A stretch of DNA of 45,472 nt from JASMHC01 sp964476515 (GCA_964476515.1 CAYZAY010000009.1:1-45472), one strand, 5' to 3'; shown: positions 1 through 8,728, numbered from the stretch's first letter. Numbers and translations are program-made. The notes: generated by a model not told the origin, from the sequence alone.

Positions 1-1
1 C

Positions 2-877
2 AACATGTGCGGCGGCATGATCGACAAATTCGCAAGCGACGAATTTAAAGCCGAATGGCTGCCTAAGATGTGTACGCTGGAAAAAGTTGTCAGCTATTGT
101 TTGACCGAACCGGGTTCGGGTTCAGACGCGGCAGCTTTGAAAACCCGCGCTGAGAAATCCATCGATGGCTACAGTCTGACTGGCTCAAAAGCGTTCATTT
201 CGGGCGGCGGATACTCGGACGCCTATGTCGTGATGTGCCGCACCGGTGAAGACGGCCCCAAGGGCATTTCGACGGTGATCGTAGAAGACGGATCAGATGG
301 CCTGTCTTTCGGCGCGAAAGAAAAGAAAATGGGCTGGCACAGCCAGGAAACAGCCCAAGTCCAGTTTGACGATTGTTTTGTGTCTGCGGCGAACCTGATC
401 GGCGACGAAGGCCGCGGGTTCAACTACGCCATGGCCGGCCTTGACGGAGGACGTCTGAACATCTCAGCAGGTGCTTTGGGCGGTGCCCAACAGGCGCTTA
501 ACCAGACCCTGACCTATATGGGCGAACGCAAGGCCTTTGGCAAAACCATCGACCAGTTTCAGGCACTTCAGTTCCGTCTGGCAGACATGGAAATCGAACT
601 GCAAGCTGCGCGCACATTCCTGCGTCAGGCTGCGTGGAAGCTGGACAACAAGACACCCGATGCCACCAAGTTCTGCGCCATGGCGAAACGCTTTGTGACG
701 GACACTGCGTTCAAAGTGGCCAATGATTGTTTGCAGCTGCACGGCGGTTACGGCTATCTAGCGGACTACGGGATCGAGAAAATCGTGCGTGATCTACGAG
801 TGCACCAGATCCTTGAAGGAACAAACGAAATCATGCGCTTGATTGTGGCGCGTCAGTTGCTGGCGGAGCGTGGCTAA
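2..877 (+). CDS. Acyl-CoA dehydrogenase, C-terminal part (5' end outside window), probably isobutyryl-CoA dehydrogenase
   Basis: The reading frame is open from the first codon in the window, so the start lies upstream; about 291 of the usual ~380 residues are visible. It is a flavin-dependent acyl-CoA dehydrogenase that oxidises an acyl-CoA to the 2-enoyl-CoA and passes electrons to ETF. The family signature YCLTEPGSGSDAA is near the visible N-terminus, and LEGTNEIMR near the C-terminus carries the catalytic Glu of short/branched-chain members. The stop overlaps the start of the next gene by one base (TAATG), so the two are translationally coupled. Because the next gene encodes the following enzymes of valine breakdown, isobutyryl-CoA is the likely substrate; this is inference from context, not from residues in the pocket. 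Confidence 0.93.
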   Translation, partial: NMCGGMIDKFASDEFKAEWLPKMCTLEKVVSYCLTEPGSGSDAAALKTRAEKSIDGYSLTGSKAFISGGGYSDAYVVMCRTGEDGPKGISTVIVEDGSDGLSFGAKEKKMGWHSQETAQVQFDDCFVSAANLIGDEGRGFNYAMAGLDGGRLNISAGALGGAQQALNQTLTYMGERKAFGKTIDQFQALQFRLADMEIELQAARTFLRQAAWKLDNKTPDATKFCAMAKRFVTDTAFKVANDCLQLHGGYGYLADYGIEKIVRDLRVHQILEGTNEIMRLIVARQLLAERG

Positions 878-2793
878 TGACAGATATATCCATCCGCAAA
901 ATTGGCCACGCGGGTCGGATAACGCTTCAGCGTCCCAAAGCACTGAACGCACTGACCTACGACATGTGCATTCAGGTTTATCAAGCCCTTAAGGCTTGGC
1001 GCAAAGACCCCGAGGTCTCTCTGATCGTAATGGATGCCGAAGGCGAAAAAGCGTTCTGCGCGGGTGGCGACATTACCCAAATGTATGACACCGGCACCAA
1101 GGGCGACTACGAATTCGGTCGCAAATTCTGGGCCGATGAATACCGGATGAATGACCTCATCAGTGCCTATCCCAAACCCATTGTCAGCTTTCTACAAGGC
1201 TACACTATGGGCGGCGGCGTCGGCATCGGCTGTCTGGGGTCGCATCGTGTCGTGGGGGATGGTAGCCAGATTGCTATGCCTGAATGCGGCATTGGTCTTG
1301 TGCCAGATGTTGGTGGAACTTTCATCCTTTGCAACGCCCCCGGCCGTTTAGGTGAGTACCTAGGTACGACCGGCGCGCGCATGAACGCAGGCGATGCTAT
1401 CGCCGTTGGATTTGCCGACGGATTTGTGCCCGAAGCTGAATGGGCGCCCCTGATTGAAGCGTTAGAAGCCACCGGTGACGTTGAAATCTTGGAACAAGCG
1501 TATCGCGATGCACCTGATGCGCCCTTATTGGCGTTACAGCCCGAGATCGACAAGCATTTTGCCGGTGAATCGCTTGGCGACATCGTTAACAGCCTTGAAA
1601 GTGATGGCGGTGAATTTGCGCAAGACGCGCTTAAGCTGCTCGGGCGAAGTGCCCCTCTTTCGATGGCTTGCGCGGTCGAAATGATCCACCGCCTTCGCGG
1701 TCCAATGGCATCCATGCGCAAAGCGCTAGATATGGAGTACCGCTTTACCTACCGCGCGATGGAGCATGGTGACTTTATCGAAGGTATTCGCGCACAGGTC
1801 ATCGACAAGGACCGCAACCCGAACTGGCAACATGAACTGAGTAAGGTTCCAGCGGTTGCGGTGAGCAAGATGTTGATCCCATTGGGAAAAAACGCACTGA
1901 CATTTGAAGAGGAAGACAGCATGAAAATCGGATTTATCGGTCTTGGAAACATGGGCGGCCCAATGGCGGCCAATCTGGCAAAAGCCGGCTATACCGTCGC
2001 TGGTTTTGACATGGCCGACGTGTCGATTGAAGGCGTTACAAATGTCGCCAACGGTGCTGAAGCCGCAAAGAACGCCGACGTTGTCATCACTATGCTTCCA
2101 AACGGCGCAATCCTGCGGTCGGTTGCCAATGAAGTCATCCCAGCGATGAAATCGGGCGCGGTTCTTCTGGATTGCTCGACCGTCGACGTCGAAAGCGCAC
2201 GAGATGTTGCGAACCAAGCCAATGAAGCGGACCTTTCGTCGCTCGACGCACCGGTATCCGGCGGCGTCGGTGGCGCAACTGCTGGCACATTGACCTTCAT
2301 GGTTGGTGGAGACCAAAAGGGGTTCGAAACCGCCCTGCCCTTGTTCGATGTAATGGGCCAAAAAGCGGTTCACTGCGGACCGTCCGGTAACGGCCAAGCT
2401 GCAAAAATCTGCAACAACATGATCCTTGGCATCACCATGATCGGCACCTGCGAGGCCTTTGCCCTTGCCGATAAGCTCGGCCTTGATCGACAGGCGATGT
2501 TCGACGTGGTCAGCACGTCGTCTGGCTATAGCTGGACCATGAACGCCTATTGCCCTGCCCCCGGTATTGGCCCCCAATCGCCTGCTGACAACAACTACCA
2601 ACCGGGTTTTGCTTCTGAACTTATGTTGAAAGATCTGCGCTTATCTCAACAAGCCGCAGAAGCCGCAGACGCGGATACTCCGATGGGTCAGGCTGCAACG
2701 GCGCTCTACGAACAGTTCGTTGAAAACGAAGACGGTTTGGGCATGGATTTCAGCGCCATGCTTCCCCGTTTCGAAAAACGCGGACGCGAATAA
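877..2793 (+). CDS. Fused 3-hydroxyisobutyryl-CoA hydrolase / 3-hydroxyisobutyrate dehydrogenase
   Basis: One 638-residue frame joins two valine-catabolism enzymes that are normally separate. Residues 1-348 are a crotonase-fold HIBCH: CAGGD (61-65) and MGGGVGIG (111-118) form the oxyanion hole, and PECGIGLVPDVGG (135-147) supplies Glu136 and Asp144 typical of the hydrolase rather than a hydratase. Residues 349-638 are a complete HIBADH (MmsB): Rossmann motif GLGNMG (355-360), substrate loop DAPVSGG (457-463), and catalytic Lys510 in GQAAKICNN. The two would act in sequence: HIB-CoA to HIB, then HIB to methylmalonate semialdehyde. The junction reads FEEEDS then Met349, with no linker, and each half has normal length, so the fusion falls exactly where a stop codon would be expected. 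A real fusion or a one-base deletion or sequence error are both possible. Confidence 0.9.
   Translation: MTDISIRKIGHAGRITLQRPKALNALTYDMCIQVYQALKAWRKDPEVSLIVMDAEGEKAFCAGGDITQMYDTGTKGDYEFGRKFWADEYRMNDLISAYPKPIVSFLQGYTMGGGVGIGCLGSHRVVGDGSQIAMPECGIGLVPDVGGTFILCNAPGRLGEYLGTTGARMNAGDAIAVGFADGFVPEAEWAPLIEALEATGDVEILEQAYRDAPDAPLLALQPEIDKHFAGESLGDIVNSLESDGGEFAQDALKLLGRSAPLSMACAVEMIHRLRGPMASMRKALDMEYRFTYRAMEHGDFIEGIRAQVIDKDRNPNWQHELSKVPAVAVSKMLIPLGKNALTFEEEDSMKIGFIGLGNMGGPMAANLAKAGYTVAGFDMADVSIEGVTNVANGAEAAKNADVVITMLPNGAILRSVANEVIPAMKSGAVLLDCSTVDVESARDVANQANEADLSSLDAPVSGGVGGATAGTLTFMVGGDQKGFETALPLFDVMGQKAVHCGPSGNGQAAKICNNMILGITMIGTCEAFALADKLGLDRQAMFDVVSTSSGYSWTMNAYCPAPGIGPQSPADNNYQPGFASELMLKDLRLSQQAAEAADADTPMGQAATALYEQFVENEDGLGMDFSAMLPRFEKRGRE
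1909..1923 (+). promoter_or_regulatory. mmsB: Internal Shine-Dalgarno and ATG for the dehydrogenase half (mmsB)
   Basis: GAGGA at 1909-1913 lies 7 nt before ATG 1921-1923, which opens the dehydrogenase half (reads to 2793, 290 residues). This is a well-formed ribosome binding site in the middle of a continuous frame. It suggests mmsB was, or still is, translated by itself as well as within the fused product. Confidence 0.6.
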
Positions 2794-2813
2794 ATTCATA
2801 CAGTTCCAACAAA

Positions 2814-2851
2814 TTTAACTTCAAGCTCCTCTCTGGGGCTTGAAAGTTAAA
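2814..2851 (+). terminator. Hairpin after the valine operon, possible terminator
   Basis: Arms TTTAACTTCAAGC (2814-2826) and GCTTGAAAGTTAAA (2838-2851) pair with one bulged A around an 11-nt loop. It stands about 20 bp after the stop of the fused gene. There is no clear T tract after it, so Rho-independent termination is uncertain; a 3' stabilising hairpin is an alternative. Confidence 0.45.
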
Positions 2852-2898
2852 ACCATTTACATACCTCTTTCCCAGAACACGTATCAGGGAGAGAGTTC

Positions 2899-3651
2899 AT
2901 GCGTTCGCTACCTCTAGCAACAGCCATTGCCGTCACCGCAACCACCGCTATGGCTGGTGACAGTCGTCACTACGACTTTGAAGATTTCAACTCGGTAGAA
3001 GTCGCAGCTGGCGTATCAGTCACAATCGAACTTGGTCACGACTTCAACGTCGAAGCAGAAGCTGTTCGGGGCAACCTTCGGCGGCTCGAAATCTCTCAGA
3101 ACGGCGACACGCTCGACATCTCGCGCAAATCTCGTTTGGGTCTGCTTGGCATCGGCCGTCGAGACAAATTCGAGGTCACAATTACCCTTCCTGAATTGGA
3201 CTACGCCAAAGCAAGCTCCGGCAGCGCGATGGGTATTCTAGACCAGTTCAGCGACGATCTAGAACTTTTTGCTTCGTCCGGTGCCAGTGTCAACTTTGAC
3301 GACTCTGTAGACGCTGATCTTGCGATCAAGGCCAGTTCCGGCGCGTCCTTTTCTGCACCGAAGCTCAAAATTAGGGATCTGACGGTTGAAGCGTCTTCTG
3401 GCGCTTCGGTGAAACTAGCAGGATCGTGCGATCACATTGACGCCGAAGCTGGATCAGGCGCATCACTGTCCGCCAAATCTTTGGAATGTAAAACAACCGA
3501 CGCCGATAGCGGCGGAGGCGCAAGCCTTAGTGTTTATGCGTCTGACGAGGCCAAAGCCCACGCGTCTGGCGGAGCATCCCTATCAGTTCACGGCAGGCCA
3601 CCAGTCGTCGAAAGCAGCTCAAGCGGAGGCGCATCGATCTCGATCCGCTGA
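2899..3651 (+). CDS. Secreted head-GIN domain (DUF2807) repeat protein
   Basis: A 250-residue protein with an N-terminal signal peptide (MRSLPLATAIAVTATTAMA, likely cut before GDS). The remainder fits the head GIN / DUF2807 fold, a right-handed beta structure found in periplasmic or surface proteins. From about residue 105 a short Ser/Gly/Ala motif (ASSGAS, GSGAS, GGGAS, SGGAS) recurs eight times at roughly 15-20 residue spacing, as expected for one turn of a beta-solenoid each. The motif drifts from ASSGAS toward SGGAS along the chain. A clear Shine-Dalgarno (AGGGAGAG) precedes the ATG. It is transcribed alone; its molecular role is unknown. No catalytic residues are recognisable. Confidence 0.8.
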   Translation: MRSLPLATAIAVTATTAMAGDSRHYDFEDFNSVEVAAGVSVTIELGHDFNVEAEAVRGNLRRLEISQNGDTLDISRKSRLGLLGIGRRDKFEVTITLPELDYAKASSGSAMGILDQFSDDLELFASSGASVNFDDSVDADLAIKASSGASFSAPKLKIRDLTVEASSGASVKLAGSCDHIDAEAGSGASLSAKSLECKTTDADSGGGASLSVYASDEAKAHASGGASLSVHGRPPVVESSSSGGASISIR

Positions 3652-3683
3652 TCGCGCCGCGCTTAAACACCAAAAGCCGCGGC

Positions 3684-6542
3684 CTATTCAGCCGCGACTT
3701 TCCCGCCAAACAGCATTGGTTTCAGGTAACGCCCCGTATGGCTTTGCGGTTCATCCGCAATCGATTCTGGCGTTCCCTTGGCCACGATCACACCGCCACC
3801 GTCACCGCCTTCGGGTCCGATATCAATGATCCAGTCGGCGGTTTTCACCACGTCCAGATTGTGTTCGATCACGATCACCGTGTTACCCTGATCAACCAAT
3901 TCATGCAGCACTTCCAACATCTTACGCACATCTTCAAAGTGCAGACCTGTGGTAGGTTCGTCGAGGATATATAACGTCCGACCGGTCGAGCGCTTCGCCA
4001 ATTCCTTTGACAGTTTCACCCGCTGGGCTTCACCACCTGATAGCGTCGTCGCCTGTTGGCCAACCTTGATATAGCCAAGCCCCACCCGCGCAAGCGCATC
4101 CATTTTGTCTCTAATAGACGGCACCGCCTTGAAGAAGTCCTGCGCATCTTCAACGGTCATATCCAGCACGTCGGCGATAGATTTACCCTTGAACTTGATC
4201 TCCAAAGTTTCGCGATTGTAGCGCTGCCCGTTGCAGGTCTCACAGGTCACATAGACATCTGGCAGGAAATGCATCTCGATCTTGATCAGCCCGTCACCCG
4301 AGCACGCCTCGCACCGCCCACCTTTGACGTTGAAACTAAAGCGACCCGGCTTATAGCCACGCGCCTTCGCCTCTGGCAGACCCGCGAACCAGTCGCGGAT
4401 AGGGGTGAACGCGCCGGTATAGGTCGCAGGGTTCGACCGAGGCGTCCGTCCGATAGGCCGCTGATCAATGTCGATCACCTTATCCAGATGCTCCAACCCC
4501 TTGATCGTCTCACACGGCGCAGGCGTCTGCCGCGCCCCGTTCAGGCGCATCGAGGCGGTCTTGAACAAAGTCTCAATCGTCAGTGTCGATTTACCACCGC
4601 CCGAAACACCCGTCACACAGACAAATTTTGCCAAAGGAAAGTCCGCCGTGACCTTCTTAAGATTGTTCCCCGTCGCTTTGACGACCGAGACCTTTTTCTT
4701 GTTCCCCTTGCGCCGCTCAGCAGGGATCGGAATTTCGCGCAAACCTGACAAATACTGCCCCGTCACCGACGACGGATCGGCCGCAATTTCTTCTGGCCGT
4801 CCTTTGCTGACGACCTGCCCGCCGTGCACACCAGCCCCTGGCCCGATATCGAAAACATAATCCGCTTCACGGATCGCTTCTTCGTCGTGTTCAACCACGA
4901 TAACCGTATTGCCCTGATCGCGCAGATTCTTCAGCGTGGTCAGAAGCCGGTCGTTGTCGCGCTGGTGCAGACCAATCGACGGCTCGTCCAGAACATATAG
5001 AACGCCCGTCAACCCCGACCCGATCTGGGACGCAAGCCTGATCCGTTGGCTTTCACCACCCGATAAGGTTCCCGAGTTACGTGAAAGTGTCAGGTATTCC
5101 AGCCCGACATTGTTCAAAAACCCAAGCCGCTCGCGGATTTCCTTTAAGATCGCCCGCGCGATTTCGTTCTTCTGCGCTGTCAGATGCTCTGGCACCGTCT
5201 TGCACCACTCAAACGCCTCGCGGATCGACATCTGCACCACTTGGCCAACGTGGAGGCCAGCGATTTTCACCGCCAAGGCCTCTTCCCTTAGGCGATAGCC
5301 TTTGCATGACCCACAAGGCCGGTTGTTCTGGTAGTTCTCAAACTCTTCTCGGATCCAGTTGCTATCCGTCTCGCGATAACGCCTCTCCATATTCGGAATC
5401 ACACCTTCGAACACACGGGTCACCTGATAAACACGGCCGCCTTCATCATAGCGGAACGGGATTTCCTCTTCGCCCGAGCCATACAAGAACACCTGTTGCA
5501 CATGTTCAGGCAGATCTTTCCACTTGGCGTTCTGGTCGAAATCATAATGACGGGCAATCGCTTCAATTGTCTGAAGGAAATACGGCGACTTCCCTTTCCG
5601 CCAAGGTGCCAGGGCCCCGTCAGATATCTTTAGGGTTTTGTCAGGGACGACCAACTGCTCGTCAAAGAACAGCTCTTTGCCCAAGCCATCACACACCGGA
5701 CAAGCCCCAAACGGCGCGTTAAACGAAAACAGCCGTGGCTCAATCTCGGGGATCGTAAATCCGCTAACCGGACAGGCAAAGTTTTCAGAAAACGTAATCC
5801 GCTCTGGTTCATCATCTGTTGGCACCGTCTCTAGGATCGCGATCCCATCCGCCAAATCAAGCGATGTGCGGAAACTATCCGCCAACCGAGTCTCCATCCC
5901 GTCGCGAACAACGATCCGATCAACGACCACATCAATGTCATGGCGGAACTTCTTGTCCAGCGTCGGAGGCTCATCCAAGTCATAGAACGCTCCATCGACC
6001 TTAACCCGCTGAAACCCCTGTTTGCGCAGCTCAAGAAACTCTTTGCGGTACTCACCTTTGCGATCCCGCACGATTGGGGCCAACAGATAAGCCCGCGTGC
6101 CCTCTTCCATGCCCATGACACGGTCAACCATATCCTGAACCTGTTGTGCTTCAATCGGCAAGCCTGTGGCGGGTGAATAGGGCGTGCCAACCCGTGCAAA
6201 CAACAGGCGCATGTAGTCGTAAATCTCGGTCACGGTTCCCACAGTCGAACGTGGGTTTTTCGACGTCGTCTTTTGCTCAATCGAAATCGCAGGCGAAAGC
6301 CCCGAGATGTGATCCACATCCGGTTTTTCCATCATATCAAGGAACTGACGCGCATAGGCCGACAGGCTTTCAACATACCGCCGCTGCCCTTCGGCATAGA
6401 CCGTGTCAAATGCTAAGGACGACTTGCCCGAGCCTGACAATCCAGTCACCACAACCAGTTCATCGCGCGGTATATCCACGTCGATGTTCTTCAGATTATG
6501 CTCCCGCGCGCCGCGGACTTCGATGAATTTCTGCTCTGGCAT
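3684..6542 (-). CDS. uvrA: Excinuclease ABC subunit A
   Basis: UvrA is the damage-recognition ATPase of nucleotide excision repair; it loads UvrB on lesions. The 952-residue product has both ABC modules: Walker A GLSGSGKS (34-41) and GVSGGGKST in the second half, signatures LSGGESQRIRL and LSGGEAQRVKL, and Walker B LYVLDEPSIGLH and LYILDEPTTGLH. The C-terminal zinc finger is intact (CEAC...CETC). The first zinc module has CPVS where many UvrA proteins have CPxC, with a normal CPVC partner; from memory this is a frequent alphaproteobacterial variant. I start at ATG 6542 (MPEQ); the frame can be extended to a TTG at 6560, but that lies directly on its only Shine-Dalgarno-like sequence. A LexA box lies upstream. 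Confidence 0.97.
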   Translation of the reverse strand: MPEQKFIEVRGAREHNLKNIDVDIPRDELVVVTGLSGSGKSSLAFDTVYAEGQRRYVESLSAYARQFLDMMEKPDVDHISGLSPAISIEQKTTSKNPRSTVGTVTEIYDYMRLLFARVGTPYSPATGLPIEAQQVQDMVDRVMGMEEGTRAYLLAPIVRDRKGEYRKEFLELRKQGFQRVKVDGAFYDLDEPPTLDKKFRHDIDVVVDRIVVRDGMETRLADSFRTSLDLADGIAILETVPTDDEPERITFSENFACPVSGFTIPEIEPRLFSFNAPFGACPVCDGLGKELFFDEQLVVPDKTLKISDGALAPWRKGKSPYFLQTIEAIARHYDFDQNAKWKDLPEHVQQVFLYGSGEEEIPFRYDEGGRVYQVTRVFEGVIPNMERRYRETDSNWIREEFENYQNNRPCGSCKGYRLREEALAVKIAGLHVGQVVQMSIREAFEWCKTVPEHLTAQKNEIARAILKEIRERLGFLNNVGLEYLTLSRNSGTLSGGESQRIRLASQIGSGLTGVLYVLDEPSIGLHQRDNDRLLTTLKNLRDQGNTVIVVEHDEEAIREADYVFDIGPGAGVHGGQVVSKGRPEEIAADPSSVTGQYLSGLREIPIPAERRKGNKKKVSVVKATGNNLKKVTADFPLAKFVCVTGVSGGGKSTLTIETLFKTASMRLNGARQTPAPCETIKGLEHLDKVIDIDQRPIGRTPRSNPATYTGAFTPIRDWFAGLPEAKARGYKPGRFSFNVKGGRCEACSGDGLIKIEMHFLPDVYVTCETCNGQRYNRETLEIKFKGKSIADVLDMTVEDAQDFFKAVPSIRDKMDALARVGLGYIKVGQQATTLSGGEAQRVKLSKELAKRSTGRTLYILDEPTTGLHFEDVRKMLEVLHELVDQGNTVIVIEHNLDVVKTADWIIDIGPEGGDGGGVIVAKGTPESIADEPQSHTGRYLKPMLFGGKVAAE

Positions 6543-6763
6543 AAGGCACCCAATAACCAATCCTTAATCAAATAGAGCAATCGCCCTGAGTCTCCAACGA
6601 AAAAATGAGAACATTGAGAGAACAAACATCTTTCCGCGATGAAAATTACATATTCCGCATTTATTATATTCCAAAAACAGAATTTTAATGATACACATAA
6701 CTTGAACATTTCGATTGGCGCTCCAATTAAAGGGAAAGACGCCAAAGAATAAGGACCAAACGA
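6543..6763. other. AT-rich divergent promoter region between uvrA and the rhodanese gene
   Basis: About 220 bp, visibly richer in A/T than the flanking genes. It holds the uvrA LexA box and must hold the promoters of both divergent genes. AAGGA lies just before the rhodanese ATG. No ORF of note and no RNA gene was seen. Confidence 0.6.
6609..6623 (-). promoter_or_regulatory. SOS (LexA) box of uvrA
   Basis: On the minus strand this reads GTTC-TCTCAAT-GTTC, an exact match to the direct-repeat SOS box GTTC-N7-GTTC known for alphaproteobacteria such as Rhodobacter and Caulobacter. It is 67-81 bp upstream of the uvrA ATG, a suitable place for LexA repression. Function here is inferred from motif and position. 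Confidence 0.8.
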
Positions 6764-7120
6764 ATGACCGCCGCAGCGCAGCGCAACACTAATACTCTGA
6801 CTTATCAGGATGTTATCAATCAGGTCGCCGAAGGCGAAATGACCCTTCTTGATGTCCGTGACCACAATGAAGTGGCGCAATCAGGCAAGGCGAAAGACGC
6901 GATTCACATCCCGTTGATGCAGCTGGCAATGCAAGCAGATCCGAACCACCCCGAGTTTCACAACAGCCTTTACACCAACAAACCCGTTGCTGTGTATTGC
7001 GCCGCTGGCGGCCGTGCCGGAATGGCCGTGAACACCCTGAATCAACTTGGCTACGAGATGACCCTGAATGTCGGCGGTCTCGGCCACTGGGTTCAGGCCG
7101 GCGGTCCGCTGGAAAAGTAA
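6764..7120 (+). CDS. Single-domain rhodanese-like sulfurtransferase
   Basis: A 118-residue cytoplasmic protein consisting of one rhodanese domain. LLDVRDHNE (28-36) is the usual N-terminal rhodanese motif, and CAAGGRAG (79-86) is the active-site loop with persulfide Cys79, so it should be catalytically active. Substrate unknown; single-domain rhodaneses shuttle sulfane sulfur in varied pathways. A good Shine-Dalgarno (AAGGA) precedes ATG 6764. The gene is divergent from uvrA and followed by its own terminator, so it seems monocistronic. Confidence 0.88.
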   Translation: MTAAAQRNTNTLTYQDVINQVAEGEMTLLDVRDHNEVAQSGKAKDAIHIPLMQLAMQADPNHPEFHNSLYTNKPVAVYCAAGGRAGMAVNTLNQLGYEMTLNVGGLGHWVQAGGPLEK

Positions 7121-7148
7121 TTCCCCCTCCACTACCCCAAAATGTGGG

Positions 7149-7181
7149 AAGCCCCGAAGTTTTACCTTCGAAGCTTTTTTT
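7149..7181 (+). terminator. Rho-independent terminator of the rhodanese gene
   Basis: AAGC-cc-CGAAG, loop TTTTAC, CTTCG-aa-GCTT, followed at once by five further T residues. It lies 28 bp after the rhodanese stop, between convergent genes. Confidence 0.8.
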
Positions 7182-7200
7182 GTCAGATTACTTGTCAGAT

Positions 7201-8595
7201 TTAGATGTGGATGGCTTTGCCATACGCATCCAGCACGCTTTCGTGCATCATTTCTGACAGCGTTGGATGCGGGAAGACAGTTTCCATCAGGTCTTCTTCT
7301 GTGGTTTCCAGCTTGCGACCCACGACGTAGCCTTGGATCAGTTCGGTCACTTCTGCACCAACCATATGCGCGCCCAAAAGCTCGCCCGTTTTTGCGTCAA
7401 ACACAGTCTTCACCATACCTTCAGGCTCGCCCAAGGCGATGGCTTTACCGTTACCAATGAACGGGAAACGACCAACTTTGACGTCATATCCCAGCTCTTT
7501 CGCTTTCGCTTCGGTATAGCCCACCGAAGCCACCTGAGGATGACAGTATGTGCAGCCCGCAATGGTTTCCGGCTTAACCGGATGCGCCTTTTGACCTGCG
7601 ATCAATTCAGCAACCATCACGCCTTCGTGGGATGCCTTATGCGCCAACCAAGGTGCACCGGCCACGTCCCCAATCGCGAACAGCCCGTCAACACCGGTCC
7701 GGCAGTATTCGTCGGTCACAACGTGGGTCCGGTCGATTTTTACGCCAAGTGCTTCATGACCAAGGTTTTCAACATTGCCAACAATGCCCACCGCCGAAAT
7801 CACGGTGTCAAAGTCTTCGGTTGTCACTTTGCCATTCGCTTCGATGTGCGCAGTAACCTTGCCCTTCGCACGATCAAGCTTTTTGACCATGGTTTTTTCC
7901 ATGATCTTCATGCCCTGCTTTTTGAACTGCTTCTTGGCAAAGGCCGAAATCTCGGCATCTTCAACCGGCAGCACACGATCCATGACTTCAACCACAGTCG
8001 TGTCAGCGCCAAGCGTGTTGTAAAAGCTGGCAAATTCAATCCCGATAGCACCCGACCCGATGACCAAAAGCTTTTTCGGCATTCTGGGCGGCGTAAGCGC
8101 GGTCTTGTAGGTCCAAACCAGATCGCCGTCAGCCTCAAGCCCGGGAAGTTCGCGTGCTCGTGCGCCAGTAGCCAACACGATATTTTTCGATGATAGCTCT
8201 TCGGTGCCCTTGTCAGTCTTAACCGACAATTTACCCTTACCGGTAAGGGTCGCCTCGCCCATAAAGGCGGTGACTTTGTTCTTTTTCAGCAGATGACCAA
8301 CACCGCCGTTCAGCTGTTTTGAAACAGCGCGCGACCGCGCAACCACGGCTTCAAGATCATAGCTGATGCCTTCAGCCTTTAGACCAAATTCCTTGGCACG
8401 GTGCATCAAGTGAAAGACTTCGGAAGACCGCAGCAACGCCTTGGTTGGGATACATCCCCAGTTAAGGCAGATACCGCCCATATGCTCTCGCTCTACAATC
8501 GCGACCTTCAGTCCAAGCTGCGCTCCGCGAATTGCGGCTACGTACCCACCGGGTCCTGCCCCGATAACGATCATGTCAAAGCTCTGTGCGGCCAT
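7201..8595 (-). CDS. lpdA: Dihydrolipoyl dehydrogenase (E3)
   Basis: A 464-residue FAD disulfide oxidoreductase that reoxidises dihydrolipoamide of 2-oxoacid dehydrogenase or glycine cleavage complexes with NAD+. FAD site GAGPGG (12-17), redox pair Cys43/Cys48 in GGICLNWGCIPTK, second nucleotide motif GSGAIGIEFA, and the C-terminal His-Glu pair in HPTLSE. Start ATG 8595 has GGAGG 8 nt upstream. No E1 or E2 genes lie in the window, so which complex it serves cannot be told. The Shine-Dalgarno directly follows a long hairpin at 8607-8648. Confidence 0.96.
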   Translation of the reverse strand: MAAQSFDMIVIGAGPGGYVAAIRGAQLGLKVAIVEREHMGGICLNWGCIPTKALLRSSEVFHLMHRAKEFGLKAEGISYDLEAVVARSRAVSKQLNGGVGHLLKKNKVTAFMGEATLTGKGKLSVKTDKGTEELSSKNIVLATGARARELPGLEADGDLVWTYKTALTPPRMPKKLLVIGSGAIGIEFASFYNTLGADTTVVEVMDRVLPVEDAEISAFAKKQFKKQGMKIMEKTMVKKLDRAKGKVTAHIEANGKVTTEDFDTVISAVGIVGNVENLGHEALGVKIDRTHVVTDEYCRTGVDGLFAIGDVAGAPWLAHKASHEGVMVAELIAGQKAHPVKPETIAGCTYCHPQVASVGYTEAKAKELGYDVKVGRFPFIGNGKAIALGEPEGMVKTVFDAKTGELLGAHMVGAEVTELIQGYVVGRKLETTEEDLMETVFPHPTLSEMMHESVLDAYGKAIHI

Positions 8596-8606
8596 GCGCC
8601 TACCTC

Positions 8607-8648
8607 CGATTCCAAACTAGTTTGACATTAAACTATTTTTTGGAATCG
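8607..8648 (-). promoter_or_regulatory. Two-part stem-loop directly in front of the lpdA Shine-Dalgarno
   Basis: Outer arms CGATTCCAAA (8607-8616) and TTTGGAATCG (8639-8648) are perfect 10-bp inverted repeats; inside them TAGTTT and AAACTA pair around a 6-nt loop. On the lpdA strand the final arm runs straight into the GGAGG of lpdA. There is no T tract on either strand, which argues against a simple terminator. It could be a 5' UTR regulatory or stabilising structure, or a protein-binding palindrome. Confidence 0.55.
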
Positions 8649-8728
8649 AGCAATTCACCTGATGCATAGCCGCTAGTCATTCAAAATTTCCCTGCCCGGC
8701 CTTAAAAGACGGACAGAAAATACCCCGA

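Noticed and set aside
7180..7201. Ten-base direct repeat TTGTCAGATT at the lpdA stop
   Set aside because: Two copies 2 bp apart, probably a small slip duplication without function; the second contains the lpdA stop.
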